Source: Ornithinibacillus bavariensis
GTDB taxonomy: Bacteria; Bacillota; Bacilli; Bacillales; Amphibacillaceae
Reading direction: 5' to 3'
DNA: 64,000 nucleotides
Assembly (NCBI RefSeq): GCF_050433565.1
Contig: NZ_JBNPWZ010000004.1
Span: forward strand, 62,001-126,000
Below, piece after piece: positions 51,476 to 60,855 of the stretch. The position numbers and the translations under genes were made by a program. The notes below the pieces were generated by a model. It did no database searches, was not told where the DNA came from, and saw only the letters and a program-made list of their open reading frames with translations. Each line of letters begins with the position of its first letter. Within the stretch, counting starts at the first letter, position 1.

Positions 51476-53008
51476 ATGAAAAAGCGTGCGTTAATTAGTG
51501 TTTCTAATAAGCAGAATATCGTAGCTTTTGCCAAAGGATTAGTAGAACTAGATTATGAGATTATTTCAACTGGTGGAACGTTAAAAACCCTCATGGATGC
51601 TAATGTACCTGCCGTAGCGGTTGAACAAGTGACAGGGTTTCCAGAGATTTTGAATGGTAGGGTGAAGACACTTCATCCAAATGTACATGGTGGATTACTT
51701 GCAAAGCGAGTGGATCAAGATCATATGAAACAGTTGAGAGAAAATCATATCGAACCAATTGATTTGGTAGTTGTTAATCTTTACCCATTTAAGCAAACAC
51801 TTGAAAAAGAAGGGGTGTCCGCAGAAGAAATCATTGAGAATATAGATATTGGTGGGCCAACAATGCTTCGATCAGCAGCAAAGAATTTTAATGATGTAAT
51901 GGTTGTGGTAGATCCAGGGGATTATGATTTAGCTCTAAAGAGCTTAAGAAACGAGTCAATTACATTTAAATTTCGCCAACGTCTCGCTGCTAAGGTGTTC
52001 CGTCATACAGCTAATTACGATGCCATGATTGCGAATTATTTTTTAACAGAAACAGGGGAAAAGTTCCCGGAGAGCTTCACAGTTACATATGAAAAAGCAC
52101 AAACACTACGCTATGGTGAGAACCCTCATCAGGAAGCTGCTTTTTACAAAAGTCCTCTACAAAATGGGATGAGTCTCGGTACAGCAAAACAATTACATGG
52201 CAAGGAGCTTTCCTATAATAATATACAAGATGCAAATGCAGCACTGGAAATATTAGCAGAGTACAATGAACCAACTGCTGTTGCGGTTAAGCATATGAAT
52301 CCATGTGGAATTGGTATGGGAGAAACAATTGCTGAAGCATTTCAACTCGCTTATGATGCAGATCCAATCTCCATTTTTGGTGGAATTGTTGCTCTAAATC
52401 GTGAAGTAGATTCTCAGACTGTTGCAATGCTTACAGATATATTTCTAGAAATTGTTCTAGCACCGAGTTTTACGGAAGAGGCACTTGCTGTTCTAACACA
52501 GAAAAAAAATATCCGATTATTAGCGTTAGAGATGTCTTCAACGGATGTCACTAGCTACAAGCTTACAACTGTACATGGTGGAGCACTAATTCAAAGCAAG
52601 GATAATGGGTTTATTAAAGAAGGAGAGCTTGAGGTTGTCACAACAAGGCTACCCTCTGAAAAAGAACTACAGGATCTATTATTTGCTTGGAAGGCAGTGA
52701 AGCATGTGAAATCGAATGCCATTGTTTTAGCAAAGGGTAAACAGACCATTGGTATCGGTGCTGGCCAGATGAATCGTGTAGGTGCAGCTAAAATTGCTAT
52801 AGAACAAGCTGCTGAGAAAGCCAGTGGTTCTGTTATGGCATCGGATGCATTCTTTCCAATGCCAGATACGGTAGAAGAGGCAACTAGAGCAGGGGTTACT
52901 GCTATTATTCAGCCAGGTGGTTCAAAGCGTGACCAGGATTCGATAGATGTATGTAATCAGCATGGTATTGCGATGGTATTTACTGGTATGCGTCATTTTA
53001 AACATTAG
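51476..53008 (+). CDS. purH: Bifunctional AICAR formyltransferase / IMP cyclohydrolase
   Basis: 510 aa, ATG with AAGGAG upstream. N-terminal IMP cyclohydrolase (RALISVSNKQNIVAFAK, STGGTLKTL, GRVKTLHPNVHGGLLA) and C-terminal transformylase (YGENPHQEAAFY, VKHMNPCGIG, GAGQMNRV). Catalyses the last two steps to IMP. A 68-base gap separates it from purN with no terminator. Confidence 0.97.
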   Translation: MKKRALISVSNKQNIVAFAKGLVELDYEIISTGGTLKTLMDANVPAVAVEQVTGFPEILNGRVKTLHPNVHGGLLAKRVDQDHMKQLRENHIEPIDLVVVNLYPFKQTLEKEGVSAEEIIENIDIGGPTMLRSAAKNFNDVMVVVDPGDYDLALKSLRNESITFKFRQRLAAKVFRHTANYDAMIANYFLTETGEKFPESFTVTYEKAQTLRYGENPHQEAAFYKSPLQNGMSLGTAKQLHGKELSYNNIQDANAALEILAEYNEPTAVAVKHMNPCGIGMGETIAEAFQLAYDADPISIFGGIVALNREVDSQTVAMLTDIFLEIVLAPSFTEEALAVLTQKKNIRLLALEMSSTDVTSYKLTTVHGGALIQSKDNGFIKEGELEVVTTRLPSEKELQDLLFAWKAVKHVKSNAIVLAKGKQTIGIGAGQMNRVGAAKIAIEQAAEKASGSVMASDAFFPMPDTVEEATRAGVTAIIQPGGSKRDQDSIDVCNQHGIAMVFTGMRHFKH

Positions 53009-53019
53009 GAGGGTGTCGG

Positions 53020-54279
53020 ATGAACGTTCTAGTGATTGGTCGTGGAGGACGTGAACATAGTATTATTATGAAGCTTGCACAAAGTGAAGAGATTTCTAGT
53101 CTTTATGTAGCACCTGGAAACCCCGGAATGGGAGATTTCGTCACATATATCCCAATAGAAGAAATGGAGATAGCAAAACTAGTAGACTTTGCCAAACAGC
53201 AGCAAATCGACCTGACAATTGTTGGACCAGAAGCCCCCTTAATGACTGGGATTGTCAATGAGTTTCAAGCTGCAGGCCTGCGTATTTTTGCTCCTCGAAA
53301 AGAAGCGGCATTAATAGAGGGTAGTAAAAGCTTTGCTAAAGAAGTAATGAAAAAGTATCAGATTCCTACCGCAGAATACGAGACCTTTACCGATCCAAGC
53401 ACTGCAAAAGAATATGTAGAAGCAAAAGGAGTCCCTATCGTAATAAAAGCAGATGGATTAGCTGCAGGAAAAGGGGTCGTAATAGCAGAAACAATAGACG
53501 TGGCTTTCCAAGTAATTGATGATATGCTAGTTTCCAATTCATTTAGAGAGGCAGGGGCGCAAATTGTAATTGAGGAATTCCTTGAAGGGAGTGAATTCTC
53601 ATTAATGGCATTTGTGAATGGTGAGAATGTTTTTCCGCTCATTCCTGCCAAAGACCATAAACGAGTATATGACGATGATCTGGGACCAAATACAGGTGGA
53701 ATGGGAGCCTATGCACCAGTATTTGAAATTCCCAAGGAAATAATTACCATTTCAACTCGAGAAATCCTAGAAAAGACAGCAACTGCCCTTGTAAAGGAAG
53801 GACGCTCTTTTACTGGAATTCTTTATGCAGGGCTAATGTTGACTGATCAGGGACCGAAAGTGATTGAGTTTAATGCTAGATTTGGTGATCCGGAAACACA
53901 AGTTGTACTACCACTGCTGAAGAATGATTTGTTACAAGTCGTGCTAGATGTATTAGATGGAAAAAATCCTAATTTGGTATGGGAAAAGAAGACCTGTTTG
54001 GGTGTGGTGCTTGCTTCAGAAGGGTATCCTTCAAATTATATTAAAGGCACTAAAATACCAAGCTTTAAAAAAAGCAGTGAGACTTTTATTGCTTATGCTG
54101 GTATTGAAAAAACGGATGCCGGGTTTGTTTCCAATGGAGGGAGAGTTTTATTAGTCGGAGCGAAAGGGACTTCTCTTGCTGAAGCAGGGCGATATGTATA
54201 TAGCATTTTACCTCATAACCATAGGCTGGAAGGATTATTCTACAGGACTGATATAGGTAAGATAGGAAGTGTAAGATAA
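53020..54279 (+). CDS. purD: GAR synthetase (phosphoribosylamine-glycine ligase)
   Basis: 419 aa, ATG with AGGAGGG upstream. ATP-grasp enzyme: N-terminal VIGRGGREHSI, GPEAPL, VIKADGLAAGKGVVIA, EFNARFGDPETQ. Second step of the pathway. Last gene of the operon; a terminator follows ~40 bases later. Confidence 0.97.
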   Translation: MNVLVIGRGGREHSIIMKLAQSEEISSLYVAPGNPGMGDFVTYIPIEEMEIAKLVDFAKQQQIDLTIVGPEAPLMTGIVNEFQAAGLRIFAPRKEAALIEGSKSFAKEVMKKYQIPTAEYETFTDPSTAKEYVEAKGVPIVIKADGLAAGKGVVIAETIDVAFQVIDDMLVSNSFREAGAQIVIEEFLEGSEFSLMAFVNGENVFPLIPAKDHKRVYDDDLGPNTGGMGAYAPVFEIPKEIITISTREILEKTATALVKEGRSFTGILYAGLMLTDQGPKVIEFNARFGDPETQVVLPLLKNDLLQVVLDVLDGKNPNLVWEKKTCLGVVLASEGYPSNYIKGTKIPSFKKSSETFIAYAGIEKTDAGFVSNGGRVLLVGAKGTSLAEAGRYVYSILPHNHRLEGLFYRTDIGKIGSVR

Positions 54280-54319
54280 ACTGTATAAAAGAGCTATAGT
54301 CCCGAATCCACAAAAAATA

Positions 54320-54361
54320 TAAAACCATTATCAGATTCTTTGTGATAAAAATGGTTTTATC
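54320..54361. terminator. Terminator of the purine operon
   Basis: AAAACCATTATCA / TGATAAAAATGGTTTT hairpin, T-rich on the right and A-rich on the left, so it can act in both directions. Confidence 0.8.
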
Positions 54362-54731
54362 ATTTTAACATTTTAATGTTTAAGGAGCACAGTTTCTTTA
54401 TTACAAGCATTATACATAACACATAAAGCTCACGTTCTCTCTGATGTATTTGATTTAATTTTCTGTAGGTTGAACACGGACATATTTCCAACCTCCTTTA
54501 GGATTATTAATTACTATGCAATGATGCATTATCACGAAAATGATTTCAATAACGGTGGAAATTATGGAGATAAAATCAATAAGTATTTTTGAAGTAGTTG
54601 ACAATCTAAATCTATTTATAAGCAGAGAAAGCACTGTGAAAACGCAGTGCTTTTTGATTCCGATAAAAAGTATTCGATTAGAAAAGAATTTCAGCGTAAA
54701 TCTTAATAATGGCTAATTTATTTCTGTTCTA
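54362..54731. other. Intergenic region after purD
   Basis: No convincing gene. An AAAGCACTG / CAGTGCTTTTT hairpin lies at 54628-54655. A minus-strand frame at 54455-54604 (TTG start, 49 aa, one hydrophobic stretch, ending NNPKGGWKYVRVQPTEN) looks protein-like but has no ribosome site. Confidence 0.4.
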
Positions 54732-55196
54732 TTATAAGGTCTTACCTTTTTTCTTAGCATCTGCATCTAAAGCTACACCAATTGCTACGCCAATTCCAGC
54801 ACCAAGTGGTATCCCTAGAGCGATATTATCAACTATAAGCAGTCCGTATACCACACCTAAACTGGTTCCTATGGACATAAATATACTCAGATAAAATCCG
54901 CTTGATACTAATTTGTGTTTTTTTAATAAATGTGTACTAATGTGATTCAATTTTTGCTTGTGATGTCTAAAGTCATATTCTTCTATGTGATCTAAGCTAT
55001 CTATTAGTTGTTGTATATAGTTTTCCAAATCAATAAAGTATTGATAGCATCTTTCGCATTTAGATGCAAAGGAGCCTAACTTTTGAATTACTTTCTGGTA
55101 CTTATCCAGTTGAAGTCTAATTGCAACCTCATTATCAATTTTATTTCTTAATTCTTTTAGCTTTTCTACCAATATATCAACGCGTTGACTTTCCAT
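54732..55196 (-). CDS. Membrane protein with glycine-zipper C-terminus, unknown function
   Basis: 154 aa, ATG with a GGGGGT-type site just upstream. Residues 1-95 are helical and charged (VEKLKELRNKIDNEVAIRL), with a CERC pair near residue 50 and His-rich HHKQKLNHIS near 85. Two membrane helices follow (YLSIFMSIGTSLGVVYGLLI, then ALGIPLGAGIGVAIGVAL), the second a G-x3-G glycine zipper, ending in a basic tail. Glycine zippers favour close helix packing or oligomerisation. I recognise no family. It is transcribed alone, convergent with purD. Confidence 0.6.
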   Translation of the reverse strand: MESQRVDILVEKLKELRNKIDNEVAIRLQLDKYQKVIQKLGSFASKCERCYQYFIDLENYIQQLIDSLDHIEEYDFRHHKQKLNHISTHLLKKHKLVSSGFYLSIFMSIGTSLGVVYGLLIVDNIALGIPLGAGIGVAIGVALDADAKKKGKTL

Positions 55197-55473
55197 CGTT
55201 TAACCCCCATTTTACTTAAGCAAATATAAACTTTTTCAACGTATAAATAATAATTCCCTCGCGATCTACGTCATAATCTTAACACAAATATTCTGAATAC
55301 CACATGCTTAATTCCTGATATGGTAGAGAAACCCTAATTACAAGCTTCTCTACAAATCATCCATTCAAATCCAATCCTGTCACAAAAAGTTCACTCCACT
55401 TCACAAAAACTTTACAGTAATAAAGCATGAATTATGGTACAATTAAAAAAATGAAAATTTTGGAGAGTTGAAA

Positions 55474-57213
55474 ATGCTTGAGAACGGCTTTTGGAGAAAT
55501 TTTGAGCTACGTAAACATGTAAAGGTAATAGAGGGGGAAATTGCCCCTACACTTGTGCTGAAAAATGCAACCTATTTAAATATGTATTTAAAAAAATGGT
55601 TAACTGCTAATATTTGGATCTATAAGGATAGAATTGTATATGTTGGAGAAAAGCTACCTAATTTAATGAATGGAACAGAAGTGGTAGATTATAAGGGGTT
55701 CTTTGTTGTTCCTGGGTATATGGAGCCTCATGCCCACCCATTTCAACTGTACAATCCGGAGACTTTAGCAAACCATGCGGCAAAGTTTGGTACAACTACG
55801 TTAATCAATGATAATTTGTCATGGCTTTTTTTATCTGACAAAAAGAAAGCGTTTTCTATATTGGCGGAGTTTAATAAATTACCAGTTTCTATGTACTGGT
55901 GGTGCCGATATGATCCGCAGACTGCGCTATTGAATGAAGAGGAGTTATTTAACACGGAAGACCTCATGGATTGGTTATCCCACCCATCTGTTATTCAAGG
56001 AGGGGAGTTAACGGGATGGCCGAGCTTACTATTAGGTGATGATCGTTTATTATATTGGATTCAAGAGACTAGACGGAAGGGAAAGCCTGTCGAGGGACAT
56101 CTTCCTGGTGCATCGGAGAACACACTTACAAAGCTAAAGCTTCTTGGTGTTACATCAGACCATGAATCAATCAGTGGTGAAGATGTTATTAATCGATTAA
56201 AGCTAGGCTACCAAGTAGGGCTACGATACTCTTCCATCCGTCCAGATTTACCACAACTTTTAGAAGAGATTTTAGCAGCGGGAATAACTAATTTTGATCA
56301 AATAACAATGACAACGGATGGAGCAACACCTGGTTTTTATGAAAATGGAGTAATGAATGTCTGTATTGATATTGCGATACAAAAAGGTGTCCCTATTGAA
56401 GAAGCTTATCGAATGGCAACTTTTAACGTAGCAAAGCACTTCCATTTAGAGGAACAACTAGGATGTATTGCCCCTGGTCGGATAGCTAATATTAATATCT
56501 TGCAAGCAAAAGATAATCCGCATCCACTTAGTGTCATAGCCAAAGGAAAGTGGCTGGTAAAGGATGGTGAAGTGCTAGAACAACCATCTTTAATAAATTG
56601 GGAAAAGTACCATATTAAACCGATTGCGTTTGAATGGGATATGAGTATAAAGGATTTACAGTTCTCCATTCCTATTGGCCTAGACATGGTAAACGATGTC
56701 ATTATAAAGCCTTACCCAATACAAACGGATATCACAGTCGAGAAGCTTCCAGAAAAACGCGATGATGCCTTTCTTTTATTAATTGATAAAAATGGGAAAT
56801 GGCGTGTTAATACGACTATCCGTGGCTTTACCACAAGCCTAGGAGGACTTGTTAGTTCATTTTCTCAAACTGGAGATTTAATTTTTATTGGTAAAAATAA
56901 ACAAGATATGCTGCTTGCGTGGAAACGACTGAAAGAATTAGGTGGAGGAATTGTTGTTGTACAAAATGGTGAGATTGTCGTAGAGCTCCCTTTAGTATTA
57001 GGAGGAAAGCTATTTGCTGGTCACATGGAGGAACTGATAGCGAAGGAGAAGCTACTCAAGGAAAAGCTGTTGGAATATGGCTATAAATTTAATGATCCAA
57101 TTTACAGCATCCTTTTCTTATCATCTACACATTTACCTTATATACGCATAACGCAAGAAGGGGTTATTGATATTAAAAAACGAGAAGTAATCTTCCCAGC
57201 AACGATGCGTTAG
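55474..57213 (+). CDS. yerA: Adenine deaminase family protein (YerA-like)
   Basis: 579 aa from ATG 55474, with TTGGAGAG six bases upstream. Amidohydrolase core: metal motif PGYMEPHAHPF, EGHLPGA, SDHESISG, TMTTDGATPGF and a C-terminal adenine-deaminase domain (FTTSLGGLVSSFSQTGDLIF, GGGIVVVQNG). Converts adenine to hypoxanthine, which feeds the salvage side of the purine pathway. It occupies the same place as B. subtilis yerA. Note that the first motif reads H-A-H, as expected for the binuclear metal site. Confidence 0.88.
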   Translation: MLENGFWRNFELRKHVKVIEGEIAPTLVLKNATYLNMYLKKWLTANIWIYKDRIVYVGEKLPNLMNGTEVVDYKGFFVVPGYMEPHAHPFQLYNPETLANHAAKFGTTTLINDNLSWLFLSDKKKAFSILAEFNKLPVSMYWWCRYDPQTALLNEEELFNTEDLMDWLSHPSVIQGGELTGWPSLLLGDDRLLYWIQETRRKGKPVEGHLPGASENTLTKLKLLGVTSDHESISGEDVINRLKLGYQVGLRYSSIRPDLPQLLEEILAAGITNFDQITMTTDGATPGFYENGVMNVCIDIAIQKGVPIEEAYRMATFNVAKHFHLEEQLGCIAPGRIANINILQAKDNPHPLSVIAKGKWLVKDGEVLEQPSLINWEKYHIKPIAFEWDMSIKDLQFSIPIGLDMVNDVIIKPYPIQTDITVEKLPEKRDDAFLLLIDKNGKWRVNTTIRGFTTSLGGLVSSFSQTGDLIFIGKNKQDMLLAWKRLKELGGGIVVVQNGEIVVELPLVLGGKLFAGHMEELIAKEKLLKEKLLEYGYKFNDPIYSILFLSSTHLPYIRITQEGVIDIKKREVIFPATMR

Positions 57214-57253
57214 TATAAAATAATAGAGAAATAAAAATAAAGGTGTTGGGAAC

Positions 57254-58294
57254 ATGAGAAGAATTATGGTATTTCTACTATTACCCATTCTATTAGTTGC
57301 ATGCTCAAAGGATTCTGACCTTACCAATAGTGAAAAAGGGTCAGAAACTGAAAAAAATCAAGCAGAACAGCCAGAAGCTGTTTTTGAAAAATTCTATCCA
57401 CTAACTGGCTTAGGAACAAATGAATCCGTTGATCAGCGTATTATTGGCGTCATGATAAACAATCATAGTAACGCAAGACCACAAACAGGACTTTCTAAAG
57501 CAGATGTTGTATTTGAAATCTTAGCAGAGGGTATGATTACTCGTTTTCTTGCGTTATACCAGAGTGAACTACCGGAAGTAGTTGGTCCAGTTCGTAGTGC
57601 ACGTGAGTACTATTATGATCTGGCAAATCGGTATGGAGCAATGTTTGTCTTCCACGGTGGATCACCGAAAGTCTATGAAATGTTGTCAAGTGGAGGGATA
57701 GACCATATTGATGGAATGGATTATGATAATGACGGAATAATATTCAAACGAGATTCCAGTCGAAAAGCACCACATAATTCCTATTTCTTACTCAATCATG
57801 TAAATGATTTCGCAGAGAGTCTTGGATATGAAGTTACAGCAAGTATAGAATCATTGCCCTTCTTAAACGAAGATGAGGTAAAGACGTTAACTGGAGATGT
57901 TGCCAAACACGTTGAGATTGTTTATTCGGAAAACCCTATGGAAATTGTTGAATTTGCTTATGATGAGACCACTGGAAAATATACGAGATACAATGATAGA
58001 GAAATGACTGTAGATTCAGGTGAACCACTACAGGTTGATAATATTTTTATCGTTGAGACACATCATGAGGTAGTCGATAATGCAGGACGTCGTGAGATTG
58101 ATTTCTATGCTGGCGGAAATGCTTACTTGATTCAAAACGGAAAAGTTAATAAAGTACAGTGGGAGAATCAGGGAGGAAGAATTATTCCTGTTAAAGACGG
58201 GAAGGTCATTGGCTTTGTTCCAGGTAAGACTTGGATTAATGTTGTTCCGACGACACCGGGAATAGAAAAGTCTGTTACAATTACTGGTGAATAG
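57254..58294 (+). CDS. yerB: DUF3048 lipoprotein YerB
   Basis: 346 aa, ATG start. Lipoprotein signal 1-16 with lipobox LVAC and Cys17. DUF3048 N-terminal domain: YPLTGLGTNESVDQRIIGVM, NNHSNARPQTGLSKADVVFE, GPVRSAREYYYDLA; the C-terminal domain closes the fold (VDNIFIVETHHEV). Extracytoplasmic. Same order yerA-yerB-yerC as in B. subtilis. Function not established. Confidence 0.92.
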   Translation: MRRIMVFLLLPILLVACSKDSDLTNSEKGSETEKNQAEQPEAVFEKFYPLTGLGTNESVDQRIIGVMINNHSNARPQTGLSKADVVFEILAEGMITRFLALYQSELPEVVGPVRSAREYYYDLANRYGAMFVFHGGSPKVYEMLSSGGIDHIDGMDYDNDGIIFKRDSSRKAPHNSYFLLNHVNDFAESLGYEVTASIESLPFLNEDEVKTLTGDVAKHVEIVYSENPMEIVEFAYDETTGKYTRYNDREMTVDSGEPLQVDNIFIVETHHEVVDNAGRREIDFYAGGNAYLIQNGKVNKVQWENQGGRIIPVKDGKVIGFVPGKTWINVVPTTPGIEKSVTITGE

Positions 58295-58312
58295 GGAGTA
58301 GGGGGAATCGAC

Positions 58313-58615
58313 ATGCAAATTGATAAATTACGTGGGGAAGAACTTGATCGACTATTTGACGCTATTTTATCATTAAAAGATCGCGAAGAGTGCTATCGAT
58401 TTTTCGATGATATAGCAACTATGGGAGAAATCCAGTCCCTTGCCCAACGTCTTCAAGTAGCTAAAATGCTTACAGAAGGTTTTACCTACAAAGTAATTGA
58501 GCAGGAAACAAAAGCATCCACTGCAACCATCTCCAGGGTGAGACGTTGTATCGATTACGGAAGTGATGGCTATAAAATAGTTTTAGGGCGGATCTTGGAA
58601 CAGGATGCCGATTAG
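58313..58615 (+). CDS. yerC: YerC, TrpR-like DNA-binding protein
   Basis: 100 aa, ATG with AGGGGG upstream. All-helical TrpR/YerC-YecD fold: CYRFFDDIATMGEIQSLAQ, then the HTH YKVIEQETKASTATISRVRR. It is 18 bases after yerB and probably co-transcribed. A strong terminator follows. Confidence 0.93.
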   Translation: MQIDKLRGEELDRLFDAILSLKDREECYRFFDDIATMGEIQSLAQRLQVAKMLTEGFTYKVIEQETKASTATISRVRRCIDYGSDGYKIVLGRILEQDAD

Positions 58616-58635
58616 ATGGTAACTGTGTATTAAAT

Positions 58636-58668
58636 AAGGAGAGACCGAAACAGGTCTTCTCCTTTTTA
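58636..58668. terminator. Terminator between yerC and the convergent DUF3307 gene
   Basis: AAGGAGAGACC / GGTCTTCTCCTT perfect-type stem with a GAAACA loop and a TTTTT tail. Confidence 0.88.
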
Positions 58669-58677
58669 TGTTGTCAT

Positions 58678-59544
58678 CTATGTTAAAACTATTCTTGTAA
58701 TAACTCCTAAGGAAATTCCTATCAACATGGATAATAAGGTGCCTAATAAGAAATATTCTGCCCAAGCTCTTTCCTCCATTAACTTAAATCTTGCTATCGA
58801 CTTTGCTGCTATAATAAAACCAATAGCTGGATAAGCAGAATAATAGGTTAATATGATAACGATAATCCTTTCAATATATCCAATTATCTCCCCGCGATTA
58901 TAACTATTAATATTATATAGAGTATAATGATACTCCTCTGTCATTTTTGGTTTTCTTGATGTCTCCTTATTGTTTTCAGCCATTTTAAAGGAAAGCTTTC
59001 CTTCAAAGGTTGAAATATGGTTTGGGAGATTACCGACTACCTTTTTAATGACAAGTCCACTAAAGGTTGTTGCTAGGATTAAAATGATCATTAAGAATAA
59101 TAGAATATTGAGGGTACCTAAAGTGGTGTCCGTTCGAATCAACATGTTTAATTTCTTTAAAAGAACATCGATTGGAATGTTATAAAAAAAGGAACAGGCA
59201 ATAATGATTACTACCACATGCAATGCTTGGTCTAGTAGTAACAATTTTGCTTCAACATACTCCCCTATCATTTTTCTGATGTTATTCGCTTTAGAAGAGA
59301 TAATCTTTAAGCAGTCTATGAGGTAATGAAAAAATAAAATAAATAAAAGTGGAAAACAGACGTGATGAAAGAAGTCCTTCGTTTCGGATTGTGAAAACCA
59401 GTACGCCATGGTGACGAAGAGGAGACAAATAAAATGATGAAAGATATGTTTCCTTAAAGATTTTTCCTTGGTCTTTGCCATTTCATCTGTCTGTAAATAG
59501 AAGTCACCCACTAAGTGTGCCAATATAAGGCTAAGGAGTATCAT
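58678..59544 (-). CDS. DUF3307 (SatE-like) integral membrane protein
   Basis: 288 aa, ATG start. N-terminal DUF3307 signature LILAHLVGDFYLQTDEMAKTK at residues ~5-25, then HIFHHFICLLFVTMAY and HYLIDCLKIIS. About seven membrane helices in all, including a C-terminal pair after a polar, cytoplasmic-looking stretch (~160-205). It follows the SatD-like gene by 25 bases. In streptococci SatD and SatE homologues are also adjacent, in a locus linked to stress and secretion. The biochemical role is unknown; a membrane effector or transport role is inference. Confidence 0.78.
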   Translation of the reverse strand: MILLSLILAHLVGDFYLQTDEMAKTKEKSLRKHIFHHFICLLFVTMAYWFSQSETKDFFHHVCFPLLFILFFHYLIDCLKIISSKANNIRKMIGEYVEAKLLLLDQALHVVVIIIACSFFYNIPIDVLLKKLNMLIRTDTTLGTLNILLFLMIILILATTFSGLVIKKVVGNLPNHISTFEGKLSFKMAENNKETSRKPKMTEEYHYTLYNINSYNRGEIIGYIERIIVIILTYYSAYPAIGFIIAAKSIARFKLMEERAWAEYFLLGTLLSMLIGISLGVITRIVLT

Positions 59545-59569
59545 AGAATTTCCCCATTTCTTTTCCCAT

Positions 59570-60442
59570 TCAACTAATTGTCAGGTCAAAGAAGTTATGG
59601 ATATTTTTTTTAATATGCGCTTTTATTTGTTTATCTAGCTGCTCTATAGTCTTGTAAGGATTGTGTTGCTTTAATACGTATTCAATCTCTGAATCCGCCT
59701 GACTAGAAGTAATACTCTCTAATCGTAATGTAGTTACTTGAAAAGATGTAAGTGCTTCAATTGTTCTTTGGAATGACTTGATTACTTCAAATCCATCCGC
59801 TTTGTTTAAATGGCTTGAAATGGTTGAAGGGGACTTTTTCAATAGTCTGGCAATATCTCTCTGCTTCTCTAAAATTAATTGGAGGGTCGTAATCAATTCC
59901 TGTAATTTTGTTTGCCTAATAAAGTACAGGTTTTGTGTTTCAATTAGGGTATTAATTAATGTTTCGAACACAGAAAATAAATTACCGCTAGGCTCTGTTT
60001 TCAGTAAGTTCATTAACGTAGTATTACTAACGTTATTGTCTAATTTAAATCGGAATAAAGGTCGATTATCCTTTATTTTTTTTATTTCATTATTAGCAAT
60101 TCTAGCTTGTTTCACGAGAGGGTGAATCCAAGTATCTAAATTGATATCCTCTATGTCTTTGTTAATATTTCCGAAGCTTAAACCGAAGTATGGTTTGTGA
60201 TTCTTGAACTTCCATATACGACTGATGTAGGAGGCAATCATATAAGCAGCAGCATAGTTTTCGCTCATAAGCATGACTTCATCCCCCATGCGTGTTGTAA
60301 TCTTCAGGTTCAAAATATTCTTTGACCAACTTTGGACCCAACTAGTAAGATCTTGTAAATATGTTTCTAGTTCTTCTCCAAATTTGGGATCATTTGAGCT
60401 ACCACTTACATCCATTATAAAAATAGAAATTTGTTTATTCAC
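59570..60442 (-). CDS. SatD-family protein with cyclase-like N-domain and C-terminal HTH
   Basis: 290 aa from GTG 60442 with AAGGAGGAG upstream. Residues 1-115 resemble the class III nucleotide-cyclase fold: Asp11 in FIMDVSGSS, Asp54 in RMGDEVMLMS, a GLSFGNI strand where cyclases have G-I-H-x-G, and PLVKQARIANNEIK where they have V-N-x-A-x-R-L. Residues ~190-225 carry a helix-turn-helix (QRDIARLLKKSPSTISSHLNK, shortened here to its core). So it may bind or make a nucleotide and bind DNA. Similar two-domain proteins are known as the SatD family. The cyclase comparison is mine and not established; activity could be lost. Confidence 0.72.
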   Translation of the reverse strand: MNKQISIFIMDVSGSSNDPKFGEELETYLQDLTSWVQSWSKNILNLKITTRMGDEVMLMSENYAAAYMIASYISRIWKFKNHKPYFGLSFGNINKDIEDINLDTWIHPLVKQARIANNEIKKIKDNRPLFRFKLDNNVSNTTLMNLLKTEPSGNLFSVFETLINTLIETQNLYFIRQTKLQELITTLQLILEKQRDIARLLKKSPSTISSHLNKADGFEVIKSFQRTIEALTSFQVTTLRLESITSSQADSEIEYVLKQHNPYKTIEQLDKQIKAHIKKNIHNFFDLTIS

Positions 60443-60680
60443 TATGCTTCTCCTCCTTTTCTCGCCGACAGGAGAATATAAACATTCTATCGGTTAAAGT
60501 AACTAATTACTAAGTGAAATCTTAAAAGTCGAATATATAATGAGTCTATACGTAATATAATCGGTAAATGATACAAGTAAGGTGTGTCATTTATCATAAA
60601 TTTTACTTTTATTATATCACAAGTATATTTGATGAAAGTATAGTAATTACTAAAGGTTCAACTATACTGTAATACTATAG

Positions 60681-60737
60681 ATAAATTTGATTATATAATA
60701 GAATGTGTAATAAATTCGATTATTTTATCGAATTTAT
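60681..60737. promoter_or_regulatory. Two direct copies of a palindromic operator-like sequence
   Basis: The right copy is a perfect inverted repeat with 11-bp arms ATAAATTCGAT / ATCGAATTTAT (60710-60737). The left copy, starting 29 bp earlier with ATAAATTTGAT, is a decayed version of the same sequence. They lie between the divergent SatD-like and pcrB genes. Confidence 0.65.
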
Positions 60738-60813
60738 ACGGTATACTACTTTTTCATTACTCCAGTTCATGAAATTTACCTCCAAATTACTAAATCGTTC
60801 CCGTTATTTTTGC

Positions 60814-60819
60814 TATAAT
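60814..60819 (+). promoter_or_regulatory. Extended -10 promoter of pcrB
   Basis: TGCTATAAT: TG-N plus a perfect TATAAT, 36 bases before the pcrB start codon. The -35 is poor. Confidence 0.5.
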
Positions 60820-60855
60820 GAATTAATGGAATATGAATGATGGGGGATTAAATCT

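Larger units (their letters stand above)
60443..60855. other. Intergenic region between the SatD-like gene and pcrB
   Basis: AT-rich, no ORF. It holds inverted repeats TAAATGA / TCATTTA near 60565-60595, the 12-bp perfect palindrome TAGTAATTACTA at 60641-60652, the operator-like repeat pair at 60681-60737, and AATTACTAA at 60505, 60645 and 60785. Confidence 0.6.

Noticed and set aside
54455..54604. Minus-strand 49-aa frame with a hydrophobic segment
   Set aside because: No ribosome site before its TTG start, and the good AAGGAGGT inside it would serve only a 17-residue frame.
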